The notes beneath the pieces are model-generated. The model was not told the origin of the DNA and ran no database searches. It worked only from the letters and a program-made list of their open reading frames with translations. From Nitrosomonas sp. (GTDB lineage: Bacteria > Pseudomonadota > Gammaproteobacteria > Burkholderiales > Nitrosomonadaceae), in the NCBI GenBank assembly GCA_021604405.1, contig BQJA01000008.1, positions 1-59,081 on the forward strand: a DNA stretch of 59,081 nt, written 5' to 3'. Position 1 is the first letter of the stretch, and every line of letters begins with the position of its first letter. Both the position numbers and the translations under genes were made by a program. Below, in pieces: positions 8,323 through 18,070 of the stretch.

Positions 8323-8673
8323 TTATGCCGTATTTTTTTCGAATAATTCTTTAAGAACCGGAATGTGGGAGTGCTCGATATCTTTAACAGATGTTACCAA
8401 AGTTATCTGCTTACCCGGAACACAAACTGCTTTGACCACATCTTTCTTTTGCTCTAATTCCTCACGGTATTTTTTTTCAAATTCAGGAAATCGTTTTTCC
8501 TTTTCCTCATGGAACCAATTAAGTAAATCCCTTGAAGGCGCCAATTCTTTGGCCCAGGTATCAATATGCGCATCTGATTTTTTTATGCCCCTTGGCCACA
8601 AACGATCCACCAAAATTCGATATCCATCAGATTTCTCCGCCTTATCGTAAACTCGTTTTGTAATGATTTCCAT
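8323..8673 (-). CDS. DUF488 family protein (YeaO-like)
   Basis: A 116-residue protein with the family signature DGYRILVDRLWPRG near residues 16-29, followed by WAKELAPS and a Trp-Phe (NWFHEE) motif, and a C-terminal strand-helix with HSHIPVLKELFE. Length and pattern match DUF488 members of about 115-120 residues. The molecular role is not established. It stands alone between two long non-coding stretches. Confidence 0.88.
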   Translation of the reverse strand: MEIITKRVYDKAEKSDGYRILVDRLWPRGIKKSDAHIDTWAKELAPSRDLLNWFHEEKEKRFPEFEKKYREELEQKKDVVKAVCVPGKQITLVTSVKDIEHSHIPVLKELFEKNTA

Positions 8674-9759
8674 GGTTGTGTATTGTTACCTGGCCCATAA
8701 TTGGGCATCCGCGTTATGGCATGCTTTCAATCAATATTTTTGTAGAAGAAAAAAATTGCACTCATATATCCAGGCTATATATGAATCTCTGTCCTTGATG
8801 GAATTCGCTGCGTAACACCTTATCATCTTTATGTATTTATACATGCGTCAGTTCAGGCTCAGCCACTCGCGGTCTAACCGGTATTGCCATCATGTCATGA
8901 TTACCTGCGCAGTCGGGGGTACCCTTATCCTTTAGACCCAGCGATTAAACAACTCATCAACATTTTGTATTGGCTGCAAATCTACACATTAGTGCAACTC
9001 ATCGCAACGGCGACGGACTGTCGTGCCCGCATTTGGGTACGCTGACAAACAATCGTATCCATGCGCTGTTCAAGCTTGTCTATTATCAGTACCAACCGTT
9101 TTTCCAACATTTGGTGCTGCGGTAAATGCAATTTCCAGCGTCTGCATTTGATGCTTACACTTTCGTCGCCACACTAAACACGAGCGTGCTGTTAGCTCAT
9201 CTATTACCGCACAAACTTTTGCGCGTTGGTGCCATTTATGCATATTATCAATATGCGTTTTTAGCTGTTGATTGAGTTATTGACCAACGTTGTCAACTTT
9301 GCCCGGGTGAATTTTGGCCTGAGCAAATACGCGCCGGGTATCCTTGATGGCTAATTATATCACTGCATCATGGTTTTCTATTCGATTGACCTCATCATCA
9401 ATTTGCGAATAGCGCGTCGTAAATAGACTTTTTATCAGTGGCATATTATTCTTCTCCGTTTTATCCTGCACGTTGCGTAATTGTCCGCTTAAACTCTGGA
9501 ATCCGTCATTTCGGTATTGCAGAATGATCGTGGGCATCGGTAAGCAAGCACATTCCGTCATAAACTGAGGAACTTAAAAAACTGGACAGTAACTGTGTTG
9601 TGTTCAATAGTTACGACTTTGCGTCTCATGCCAATCACAAACAGTTGCTTAATGGCGAGTGGCAGTTTTCTCGAAATTGTAACAATATGCAACTTAAATG
9701 AATTAAGTATAAAATCGCCCGCAACTTAGTATCGTTTATTGATACCTAACTAATAAAAA
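8674..9759. other. 1.09-kb stretch, probably decayed genes
   Basis: No intact gene can be supported. On the minus strand, protein-like fragments continue across stop codons between about 9560 and 8950, including helical, charged pieces such as YSQIDDEVNRIENHD and DNMHKWHQRA. This suggests one or more disrupted genes, but I cannot name the family. The last 100 bases carry an AT-rich segment (TATAAAAT near 9710) likely to be the promoter of the regulator at 9760. Confidence 0.35.
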
Positions 9760-10503
9760 ATGGTTCAAGACATAATTGCCACATTAAAGATGACGCTTAA
9801 ACAGCGGGGTTGGACTTATGCGGATGTTGCTACGCAGTTAGGTCTTTCGGAATCCAGTATCAAGCGTTGTTTTGCAAGCTGTGATTTCAGTTTGAAACGG
9901 TTGCAGCGGATTTGTGACTTAGTTGGTGTGGATTTAATGACATTGATCAATCAAGCGGAAGAAAATCAACGCAACATTGATGAGCTCAGCGAAAAACAGG
10001 AAAAAGCATTAGCTGAAAACGTAAAGCTATTATTAATCGCGTTTTTACTGTTAAATCATTATTCTTACCCACAGATCCTCAAGCACTATGCAATCGAAGC
10101 ACACGAAGGTATTCAATTGTTAGCCAGGCTCGATCACCTGGGAATAATCGATTTGCTGCCAGAAAATAAAATTCGTATTCGCCTGTCAAGGAGTTTCAAT
10201 TGGCGCAAGAATGGACCCATCCAGCGTTTTTTTGAGGAAAAAGTACAATCGGAGTTTTTTCAGTCACGTTTTGACCAGACCGGAGAACTGCGCATTGTTT
10301 TAAACGGCATGTTATCCGCCCACTCCCTTAAAATAATTAATCAAAAATTTCGGCGCATGGCACTTGAGTTCGAGAACCAAGTAAAAGAAGACCGCAAATT
10401 GGATCTGGAAGACCGGCTAAGCACAACCGCTGTCATCGCGGTTCGCCCATGGCATCTGGGCGCATTTGATCAGTTCCGCAGAAATAAATTTTTAAAACCA
10501 TAA
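9760..10503 (+). CDS. XRE-type helix-turn-helix transcriptional regulator
   Basis: A 247-residue protein. Residues 10-60 form a Cro/C1-type helix-turn-helix: WTYADVATQLGLSESSIKRC is the HTH pair, followed by LKRLQRICDLVGVDL. The remaining 180 residues have no domain I recognise; they include a hydrophobic helix (about residues 88-102) and may sense a ligand or dimerise. No strong ribosome-binding site precedes the ATG. The stop lies 26 bases before the LplT-PlsC-Aas gene, so the two probably form one transcript and the regulator may control lipid remodelling; that link is inferred from spacing. Confidence 0.82.
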   Translation: MVQDIIATLKMTLKQRGWTYADVATQLGLSESSIKRCFASCDFSLKRLQRICDLVGVDLMTLINQAEENQRNIDELSEKQEKALAENVKLLLIAFLLLNHYSYPQILKHYAIEAHEGIQLLARLDHLGIIDLLPENKIRIRLSRSFNWRKNGPIQRFFEEKVQSEFFQSRFDQTGELRIVLNGMLSAHSLKIINQKFRRMALEFENQVKEDRKLDLEDRLSTTAVIAVRPWHLGAFDQFRRNKFLKP

Positions 10504-10529
10504 AAACCAATCTCCGAATAGGTTATTCC

Positions 10530-13500
10530 ATGCGCCCCGATCAATGGCACTTACTTAAAACCAAGCGTTTTTTCCCACTGTTCCTAACCCAGTTTCTTGG
10601 CGCATTCAATGACAATGTATTTAAAAATGCATTAATCATTATGATTACATACGCCGCCATTGATAACACCGGACTCCGTCCAGAAATCATGGTAACCGCT
10701 GCCGCCGGAATTTTTATCCTGCCCTTTTTTCTTTTTTCAGCCACAGCGGGTCAGTTGTCCGACAAAAACAACAAAGCCAAGATTATCCAATTCATTAAAT
10801 TTGCAGAAATACTTTTGATGATCGGCGCATCCATCGGATTCTATTTTGGAAACGTAACGCTGCTTTTACTGGTGTTATTTCTCATGGGCACACAATCTGC
10901 TTTTTTTGGTCCGGTCAAGTATGGCATCCTTCCTGACCATTTGCAGGAAAATGAACTAATAGGCGGCAACGCGCTGATCGAAACCGGCACTTTTATTTCG
11001 ATTCTTCTTGGCACTATCCTCGGCGGCTTGCTTATTTTGGCGGATAACGGTCCCATCATTATTTCTGTTCTGGTTGTTTCCATGGCGCTGATTGGCTGGA
11101 TCTCCAGTCTGTCTATCCCAGCCACCAGTGCGGCGGCACCCGATATCTCCATCAAGTACAATTTTATTGTCGAAACGTTTGAAATTATTCAACATATTCA
11201 AAAGGACCCTGTCACTTTTCGCGCAATACTGGGTATTTCTTGGTTCTGGTTATTTGGTGCGACTTTCTTATCCCAGTTTCCAACTTTCTCCAAAGATATT
11301 ATCGGTGGCAACGAACAAATCGTTACTTTGTTCTTAGCTGTTTTTTCGATCGGGATCGGGATCGGTTCGCTATTCTGCAATAAATTATTAAAAGGTGAAA
11401 TCGCTACAACTTATGTTCCACTAGGAATTCTAGGCATGACGGTTTTTACCCTGGATTTATATTTTGCCAGCTTAAATGTGATTCCAGGTAATAGCGGCGC
11501 ATTCGTCGGTATCGCTGAATTTTTACATACCTTTAACCATTGGCGGATATTGGTAGACCTGCTGGGAATCTCAATATGCGGGGGCATTTATATCGTTCCG
11601 CTATACGCCATGGTACAAGACCGCGCTGAAAACGCCTACCGGTCACGGGCCATCGCCTGTAATAATATCATCAACGCACTGTTTATGGTCGTGTCTGCGG
11701 TAGCTATCAGTCTACTGCTACTCAATAATTTTACCGTGATCGAAGTCTTTCTGGTCATTGCTCTTCTGAATGGCCTGGTAGCAGTTTTTATTTCCAGTCT
11801 GCTGCCGGAAGCGTTGGTCCGATCCATCTTACAGTGGCTGTTTCACACCTTTTATCGCCTTGAAGTCAAAGGGCTCGTAAATTATAAAAAATTAGACGAT
11901 AAAGCCATTATTGTTGCCAACCATCTATCTTTTCTAGACGCTGCACTGATTGGCGCCTATATCCCAGAGCGAGTCTGTTTTGCCATTAACACGCGAATCG
12001 CCAAGAAATGGTGGGTCAGGCCATTTTTACTGCTTGCTGATACAATCGCTTTGGATCCAACAAACCCAATGTCAACGCGATTATTGATCGACCGTGTAAA
12101 AAACGGCATAAAAATTGTAATTTTCCCAGAAGGACGATTAACGCTTACCGGATCGCTAATGAAGATTTATGAAGGACCGGCAATGATCGCGAACAAATCG
12201 GGTGCAAAGCTGCTGCCAGTCATTATTTCCGGAGCTCAATACACACCTTTTTCAAGGCTGCGTGGAAAAGTACGCATTCATTTGTTCCCCAAAATATCAT
12301 TAACACTGATGCCACCGGCCTCGCTCGACATCGCTGCGCCAGTCCGCGGCAGAAAACGCCGGCAACTCGCAGGTGTAAAACTTTATGACATCATTACCAA
12401 CATGATGTTTCAGAGCAACAACCTGCAACAGACCTTATTTCAATCATTACTGGATGCCAAAACAATTCACGGCAGTACACATCTTATTGCGGAAGATATC
12501 GAACGTAAGCCGCTAACCTATACACAGTTTATTACCCGTTGCTTTATATTAGGCAACGCTTTTCGAAATGTCACGCAAAAAGAAGAAAATGTCGGCGTAC
12601 TATTACCCAACATGGTCAGTACGCTGGTTTGTTTTTTTGGGTTGCAGGCGTTTGGACGCATCCCATCGATGTTGAATTATTCAACCAGCGAGAAAAACCT
12701 GCTCAGTGCCTGCCTGACCGCACGCATTCAGTTAATCATTACGTCCAAGAAATTTATTGAAGCTGGAAAATTATCCAGCGTGATTGATGGGCTTGAGAAA
12801 TTAAACGTTACCATTCTCTATCTGGAAGACCTGCGCGACAAACTCTCGATGCTAGACAAGCTAATTGGTCGACTCGCCGGTTTTTTTCCACAAACGTATT
12901 ATGATTTAACTAACAAAAATAGAAATCCCGAGACCCCCGCAGTCACTCTTTTCACATCGGGTACTGAAGGCACGCCCAAAGGGGTCGTGCTCAGCCATAA
13001 AAACATACAGGCCAACCGGTTCCAGGTTTCATCACGCATTGACTTTGGGCCAACCGATATTGTGTTTAATGCGTTGCCTATTTTTCATTCATTCGGCTTA
13101 ACTGGCGGGACATTGCTACCTGTGTTAGCCGGCATCAAGACTTTCTTCTACCCTTCTCCGCTTCATTATCGGATCATACCCGAGCTGGTCTATGATACGA
13201 ATGCCACGCTGTTATTTGGCACCGATACTTTCTTAACAGGCTACGCTCGGCATGCGCACCCTTATGATTTTCACAGTGTCCGATATGTCTTTGCGGGCGC
13301 AGAGAAACTTCAGGACCGTACACGTAAAACATGGTCTGATAAATTTGGTGTGCGTATCTTTGAAGGCTATGGTGCGACAGAGACAGCTCCTGTGTTAAGC
13401 ATGAATACCCCGATGCATAGTCAGCCTGGCTCAGTTGGTCGTTTAATGCCAGGGATTTCACACCAGCTACAACCGGTACCCGGTATTGAAGAAGGCGGTC

Positions 13501-13967
13501 GGTTATTGGTTGCCGGTCCCAACATTATGATGGGCTACTACTTATCAGATGCACCAGGAAAAATTCAGCCGTTACATGACGAATGGTATGATACTGGCGA
13601 TATCGTCACAATTGACGATATCGGTTATATAACCATTAGAGGCCGTGCCAAACGATTCGCCAAAATAGGTGGTGAAATGGTTTCGTTATCCGCCGTCGAA
13701 GATTATATCGGCAAATTGTGGCCGCAATACACGCACGCCGTCTTGCATATCCCAGATCCCAAAAAAGGCGAGCAACTGGTCCTCGTAACAACCAATCCAG
13801 CCGCTTCACGCAATGACTTGGTTAACTACGCAAAAGAAAATGGCATCAATGAATTAAACATACCAAAAACGATTTTGCAAACCGACACGATCCCGGTTCT
13901 TGGAACCGGAAAAACCAACTATGTGACGTTACTGGAATGGGTTGAATCAACCAGGCCATTAAGCTAA
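10530..13967 (+). CDS. LplT-PlsC-acyl-ACP synthetase fusion (acyl-[ACP]-phospholipid O-acyltransferase)
   Basis: A 1145-residue protein with three domains. Residues 10-430 are a 12-helix MFS transporter of the lysophospholipid flippase type (LplT), with FFPLFLTQFLGAFNDNVFKN at the start. Residues 445-600 are a PlsC-type acyltransferase with the HX4D motif NHLSFLD (464-470) and FPEGR (532-536). Residues 640-1140 are an AMP-forming acyl-ACP synthetase with the P-loop FTSGTEGTPKG (808-818) and a C-terminal TGKTNY lysine. Such fusions flip lysophospholipids inward and re-acylate them at the inner membrane. E. coli has LplT and Aas as two genes; here they are one chain. The ATG follows the regulator after 26 bases. 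Confidence 0.93.
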   Translation: MRPDQWHLLKTKRFFPLFLTQFLGAFNDNVFKNALIIMITYAAIDNTGLRPEIMVTAAAGIFILPFFLFSATAGQLSDKNNKAKIIQFIKFAEILLMIGASIGFYFGNVTLLLLVLFLMGTQSAFFGPVKYGILPDHLQENELIGGNALIETGTFISILLGTILGGLLILADNGPIIISVLVVSMALIGWISSLSIPATSAAAPDISIKYNFIVETFEIIQHIQKDPVTFRAILGISWFWLFGATFLSQFPTFSKDIIGGNEQIVTLFLAVFSIGIGIGSLFCNKLLKGEIATTYVPLGILGMTVFTLDLYFASLNVIPGNSGAFVGIAEFLHTFNHWRILVDLLGISICGGIYIVPLYAMVQDRAENAYRSRAIACNNIINALFMVVSAVAISLLLLNNFTVIEVFLVIALLNGLVAVFISSLLPEALVRSILQWLFHTFYRLEVKGLVNYKKLDDKAIIVANHLSFLDAALIGAYIPERVCFAINTRIAKKWWVRPFLLLADTIALDPTNPMSTRLLIDRVKNGIKIVIFPEGRLTLTGSLMKIYEGPAMIANKSGAKLLPVIISGAQYTPFSRLRGKVRIHLFPKISLTLMPPASLDIAAPVRGRKRRQLAGVKLYDIITNMMFQSNNLQQTLFQSLLDAKTIHGSTHLIAEDIERKPLTYTQFITRCFILGNAFRNVTQKEENVGVLLPNMVSTLVCFFGLQAFGRIPSMLNYSTSEKNLLSACLTARIQLIITSKKFIEAGKLSSVIDGLEKLNVTILYLEDLRDKLSMLDKLIGRLAGFFPQTYYDLTNKNRNPETPAVTLFTSGTEGTPKGVVLSHKNIQANRFQVSSRIDFGPTDIVFNALPIFHSFGLTGGTLLPVLAGIKTFFYPSPLHYRIIPELVYDTNATLLFGTDTFLTGYARHAHPYDFHSVRYVFAGAEKLQDRTRKTWSDKFGVRIFEGYGATETAPVLSMNTPMHSQPGSVGRLMPGISHQLQPVPGIEEGGRLLVAGPNIMMGYYLSDAPGKIQPLHDEWYDTGDIVTIDDIGYITIRGRAKRFAKIGGEMVSLSAVEDYIGKLWPQYTHAVLHIPDPKKGEQLVLVTTNPAASRNDLVNYAKENGINELNIPKTILQTDTIPVLGTGKTNYVTLLEWVESTRPLS

Positions 13968-14322
13968 GCATCATCGAGCTGATTATCCTGAAATTAAGTA
14001 CATAGTTGAAATTCACCAAATTCAATAAAAAAAAAACCGGCGCATACCTTGCTCCGCATAGATGTATTAAAAAAGAACACCCGTCAGACAAAGTCTCAGC
14101 AGATGAGGGGCCCGCTACCGTATTGATAAAAATAAAAACTAATATACAGTGATGCGCTCTTCTTTAGCTAGCATACGCTATTGCTGGGCTGGCCACCGGT
14201 TATTCGCCACAGCGTCAACTTATTACTTATTTACCCATCGAACTTTCAGTATATTTTTTTACCTAATGTAAGTATGTAATATTCCTATATCTTGCGATGG
14301 CATTAACAGATGGTAATCACTC
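13968..14322. other. 355-base spacer between two lipid genes
   Basis: The spacer is AT-rich with an A10 run near 14025-14040 and no supported gene. It is long enough for a separate promoter for the ACP-FAAL-PlsC gene, but no convincing -35/-10 pair or terminator hairpin can be pointed out. Confidence 0.35.
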
Positions 14323-17142
14323 ATGTTGATAGAAGAGAAAAAGGCCGTTGATTTGATAAAAATTATTCGAGATATGGGAAGCGAATTAAATATTCGCCCA
14401 AAAAGTCTTGATGCGCTCACGCTGGACAGCTACTTCGATAAGGATCTCGGACTTGACAGCTTGTCCCGGGTTGAGTTTGTTAGTCGCATTGAGCGTTATT
14501 TTGGTGTCAAATTACCTGATCGTGTTTTTGCCACTGTCGCCACACCACGCGAACTGTTACGCGAAATTCTCAGTGCCAGCGCAATACAGGAAGTTCCTTC
14601 AATCCAGACACTTGATGCTTTATCGCTGGAGATATCTGCAGCAACGCCACATCGGGCTGACACACTGGTTGAGGTGCTTGCTTGGCATGTCCGGGCTCAT
14701 GCTGATCGTCCGCATATCAAATTTTACAATGATGGCGGACAAGAAGAGATCATTACCTACGGCGACTTGAAAGAAGGCGCCGATCGTGTAGCTTTGGGAC
14801 TGCAAAAGCTGGGCGTTAAAGCGGGAGAAACCGTTTCTATGATGCTGCCAACCGGGCGCGATTATTTTTTGTGTTTTTTTGGCATTCTTATTTCTGGTGC
14901 CATTCCAGTTCCCATTTACCCGCCGGTTCGACTGAGTCAGTTAGAAGATCACTTACTGCGCCACCGCAGTATTCTAGCGAACTGTCGCGCGGTCATGTTA
15001 ATCACTGTACCGGAGGCAAAAGCTGTGGCGCAATTATTGAAGTCACAGGTCGAAACCCTGCAAATGGTAACTACTTCGGCCGAAGTAGTGGCACAACACG
15101 GACGGGTTATGTATCCGTCGCTGGCATCAGAAAACATTGCACTTTTACAATACACCTCGGGAAGTACCGATAAACCCAAGGGCGTCATCCTGACTCACAG
15201 CAACTTACTAGCTAATATTCGGGCTATGGGAGAACGTTTAGAGGTGGATTCTAATGATGTATTCGTCAGTTGGTTGCCACTTTATCATGACATGGGGTTG
15301 ATCGGTGCCTGGCTCGGCAGTCTCTATTATTCAGCATTTTTGGTGGTTATGTCGCCGCTGTCTTTTCTAGCCAAGCCTGAACGCTGGCTGTGGGCTGTAC
15401 ACCGCAACCGTGCGACGTTGACAGCAGCGCCAAATTTTGCCTATGAGCTTTGCCTCAAAAGAATTCGGGACGAAGATATCCAAGGGCTGCGATTAAGCTC
15501 CCTGAGAGCAGTTTTCAACGGTGCAGAAGCAGTAATGCCCAGTACGATAATACGTTTCTACGAACGTTTCACCGCTTTTGGTCTGCAATGGAAAGCACTC
15601 ATGCCGGTTTACGGACTGGCAGAATGTTCCGTAGGGCTTTCCTTTCCTCCCGTAGGCCGTGGCCCATTGATTGACAAAATAGACCGGAAACGTTTTATGC
15701 AAACTGCACAGGCAACGCCGTTAGAGCATGATAGCCAGGCGCTGTGTTTCATGTCTTGCGGTGAACCCTTGGCCGACCATGAGATTCGCATCACTGACTT
15801 TGCTGGGCGTGAACTTCCAGAAAGACAACAAGGCCTACTACAGTTCCGAGGACCGTCTGTGACCAGCGGATATTTTCGCAATCCTGAAAAAAATAAGGAA
15901 CTATTTGATACCGGCTGGGTTAATTCTGGAGATTTTGCCTATATCGCCGGCGGCGAAGTGTATATTACCGGAAGACAAAAAGACATTATCATTCATGCCG
16001 GGCGGAATATCTATCCCCATGAAATTGAAGATGCCATCAACGAAATCGATGGTATCCGTAAAGGCTGTGTCGCTGTGTTCGGCAGCGTCAGCGACACAGC
16101 TGGAACGGAGCGCCTGATTGTACTCGCGGAAACCCGTAAAACCGAACCAGTTATCCTGGAAAAAATTCGCAACGCGATCAACACTGTGGTTGTGACACTC
16201 ACCGGCAGTCCTCCAGATGATATTGTATTGGCGCCTCCCCACTGTGTGTTAAAAACTTCGAGTGGAAAAATCAGACGTACGGCTTGCCGGGAAATGTACG
16301 AACAAGACTCGCTTACCATATCACGCAACCCTTTACTGCAGATCTTTCGTCTGCTAGGCGCTTCTTTCATCCCGCAAATGCGCCGTTGGGGACAATCTCT
16401 TAAAACACTGGCTTATGCAATTTACGCATGGTTTATGCTGCTAATTCTGGCAATTCCAACATGGTTTCTGGTCATTATTATTCCGCGCTTGCCATGGCGC
16501 TGGAAGTTAATTCGTCTCAGCACGAAGGCATTTGCTTTCGCAACGGCCACGTCAATCAATGTTAAAGGGCTTGAACATCTGAATGAACTTGACACCCCTT
16601 GCGTTCTGGTAAGCAATCATGCAAGTTATCTGGATGGATTGATATTGGTTTCTGTACTGCCAAAGCCGGTCAGTTTTATTGCCAAAGAAGAACTTAACCA
16701 GCAATTCATCGCCGGAAATTTTCTACGCCGGATCGGCACCGGATTTGTTGAACGCTTTGATATGCAGAAAGGCGCCGAAGATGCCAGGAAAATTACTCGC
16801 CTGGTGGCGCGAGGCCGCTCTGTTTTGTTTTTCCCCGAAGGTACCTTTAGCCGCATGCCAGGCTTGCTGCCGTTTCATATGGGTGCATTCACGACCGCGG
16901 CCGAAACCGGCTTTCCAGTGTTACCAATCGTAATTCGAGGGACCCGGTCCATTTTGCGTCTTGGATCCTGGTTGCCACGCCATCATTCGATTTCAGTAAA
17001 CATTGGCGATGCAATATACCCGAACCGATTGCCGAAGGCAGATGTCTGGAAGACGGCCGTGACACTGCGCAATATCACGCGCAGCAAGATGCTAATGGAG
17101 GTGGGTGAACCGGATCTTGCTTATGGAAAGACTTTGCGCTGA
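14323..17142 (+). CDS. ACP-fatty acyl-AMP ligase-PlsC three-domain protein
   Basis: A 939-residue protein. Residues 5-85 are an acyl carrier domain with the phosphopantetheine serine in DLGLDSLSR (Ser46). Residues 110-660 are an adenylating enzyme of the fatty acyl-AMP ligase type: P-loop YTSGSTDKPKG (277-287), PLYHDMGLIG (319-328), YGLAECSVGLS, GRQKDIIIHAGRNIYPHEIE (550-569) and the catalytic lysine in SSGKIRR (Lys649). A hydrophobic segment (about 697-720) precedes a PlsC acyltransferase with NHASYLD (765-771) and FPEGTFSR (837-844). The layout suggests that a free fatty acid is activated as acyl-AMP, loaded on the in-cis ACP and passed by PlsC to a lipid acceptor. The acceptor is unknown. 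Confidence 0.9.
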   Translation: MLIEEKKAVDLIKIIRDMGSELNIRPKSLDALTLDSYFDKDLGLDSLSRVEFVSRIERYFGVKLPDRVFATVATPRELLREILSASAIQEVPSIQTLDALSLEISAATPHRADTLVEVLAWHVRAHADRPHIKFYNDGGQEEIITYGDLKEGADRVALGLQKLGVKAGETVSMMLPTGRDYFLCFFGILISGAIPVPIYPPVRLSQLEDHLLRHRSILANCRAVMLITVPEAKAVAQLLKSQVETLQMVTTSAEVVAQHGRVMYPSLASENIALLQYTSGSTDKPKGVILTHSNLLANIRAMGERLEVDSNDVFVSWLPLYHDMGLIGAWLGSLYYSAFLVVMSPLSFLAKPERWLWAVHRNRATLTAAPNFAYELCLKRIRDEDIQGLRLSSLRAVFNGAEAVMPSTIIRFYERFTAFGLQWKALMPVYGLAECSVGLSFPPVGRGPLIDKIDRKRFMQTAQATPLEHDSQALCFMSCGEPLADHEIRITDFAGRELPERQQGLLQFRGPSVTSGYFRNPEKNKELFDTGWVNSGDFAYIAGGEVYITGRQKDIIIHAGRNIYPHEIEDAINEIDGIRKGCVAVFGSVSDTAGTERLIVLAETRKTEPVILEKIRNAINTVVVTLTGSPPDDIVLAPPHCVLKTSSGKIRRTACREMYEQDSLTISRNPLLQIFRLLGASFIPQMRRWGQSLKTLAYAIYAWFMLLILAIPTWFLVIIIPRLPWRWKLIRLSTKAFAFATATSINVKGLEHLNELDTPCVLVSNHASYLDGLILVSVLPKPVSFIAKEELNQQFIAGNFLRRIGTGFVERFDMQKGAEDARKITRLVARGRSVLFFPEGTFSRMPGLLPFHMGAFTTAAETGFPVLPIVIRGTRSILRLGSWLPRHHSISVNIGDAIYPNRLPKADVWKTAVTLRNITRSKMLMEVGEPDLAYGKTLR

Positions 17143-17217
17143 TTATCGCTTGTGAATAATTGCGAGGACACATCGCCTTTTTGCGTCCCAATATGAAAGT
17201 GGGAAATAGGCTAATAA

Positions 17218-17982
17218 CTATACAACTTCACGACCAAATTGCAGCAACCAAATCCCCCAGCTAATAAACAACATTCCTATAAACCTGCTGATCAATTGTC
17301 GCTTAAATGGCGCCATTTTTTCCAACATGACAAGCAAGGTAATAAATGCCATGCCAAGTAAATTCATCACGCCCACCGCAAACATGATCAGCATTTGCAA
17401 CCAACAACACCCGAGACAAACCATGCCATGTTTGAGTCCCATATAAAAGGACCCACCGGCACCATCACGCCATTCCGTTAACAAAAAACCCATTGGAGTA
17501 CGACAATATTGCAAAAAAGTATTCTTTAACGGCGTAAATTGATAAACACCTGCCAGTAAAAAAATGGCGGCGGCCAAATTTACACTCTGATTATCCATCA
17601 TTGGCGACAATAAATGCAGGCCGTGCATTTGCCATTGCAATAATGACAGCAAGATACTGAATATAAACCATACCAGCAAATAAGCCAAAACAAACGACAC
17701 AACCATTAGCGGATATGCCGAATTTCGATGTTGGCATATTCTAGTAAACACCAGGATCATTGGCATTGCCGTTGGCAGCATCATGGCAGCCATCATCACC
17801 GCCCACATCAGATAAACTAATGCAAAATCCTTTGCTTGCCACGCAGATACTTCAGAAGGCGGCATCCACATATCTGACATGGGAAGCGAAGTCATTTGCC
17901 AGTGCTGATGAAACAAATACAACCATGCAATAAAAATTACCGTCAGCAAAGACAAAAAAATAAGCGACTGAGTCTTAGACAT
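17218..17982 (-). CDS. DUF2182 predicted metal-binding membrane protein
   Basis: A 254-residue membrane protein with about seven segments. It carries the DUF2182 pattern WAVMMAAMMLPTAMPMILVF (about residues 60-79) and GLKHGMVCLGCCWLQMLIMF (about 182-201), with conserved Cys and Met residues that could bind a metal such as copper or iron. It closes the four-gene minus-strand cluster and lies 88 bases after the DUF1326 gene. DUF2182 and DUF1326 are commonly neighbours, but their joint function is not established. Confidence 0.88.
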   Translation of the reverse strand: MSKTQSLIFLSLLTVIFIAWLYLFHQHWQMTSLPMSDMWMPPSEVSAWQAKDFALVYLMWAVMMAAMMLPTAMPMILVFTRICQHRNSAYPLMVVSFVLAYLLVWFIFSILLSLLQWQMHGLHLLSPMMDNQSVNLAAAIFLLAGVYQFTPLKNTFLQYCRTPMGFLLTEWRDGAGGSFYMGLKHGMVCLGCCWLQMLIMFAVGVMNLLGMAFITLLVMLEKMAPFKRQLISRFIGMLFISWGIWLLQFGREVV

Positions 17983-18070
17983 AAATAAACAATCGGGGCA
18001 TCCCGGCTAAGGAAGAACGACAAAACGTACTGAAATTACCAGTATTACAAAAGTCGCGACCTGACGCGCA

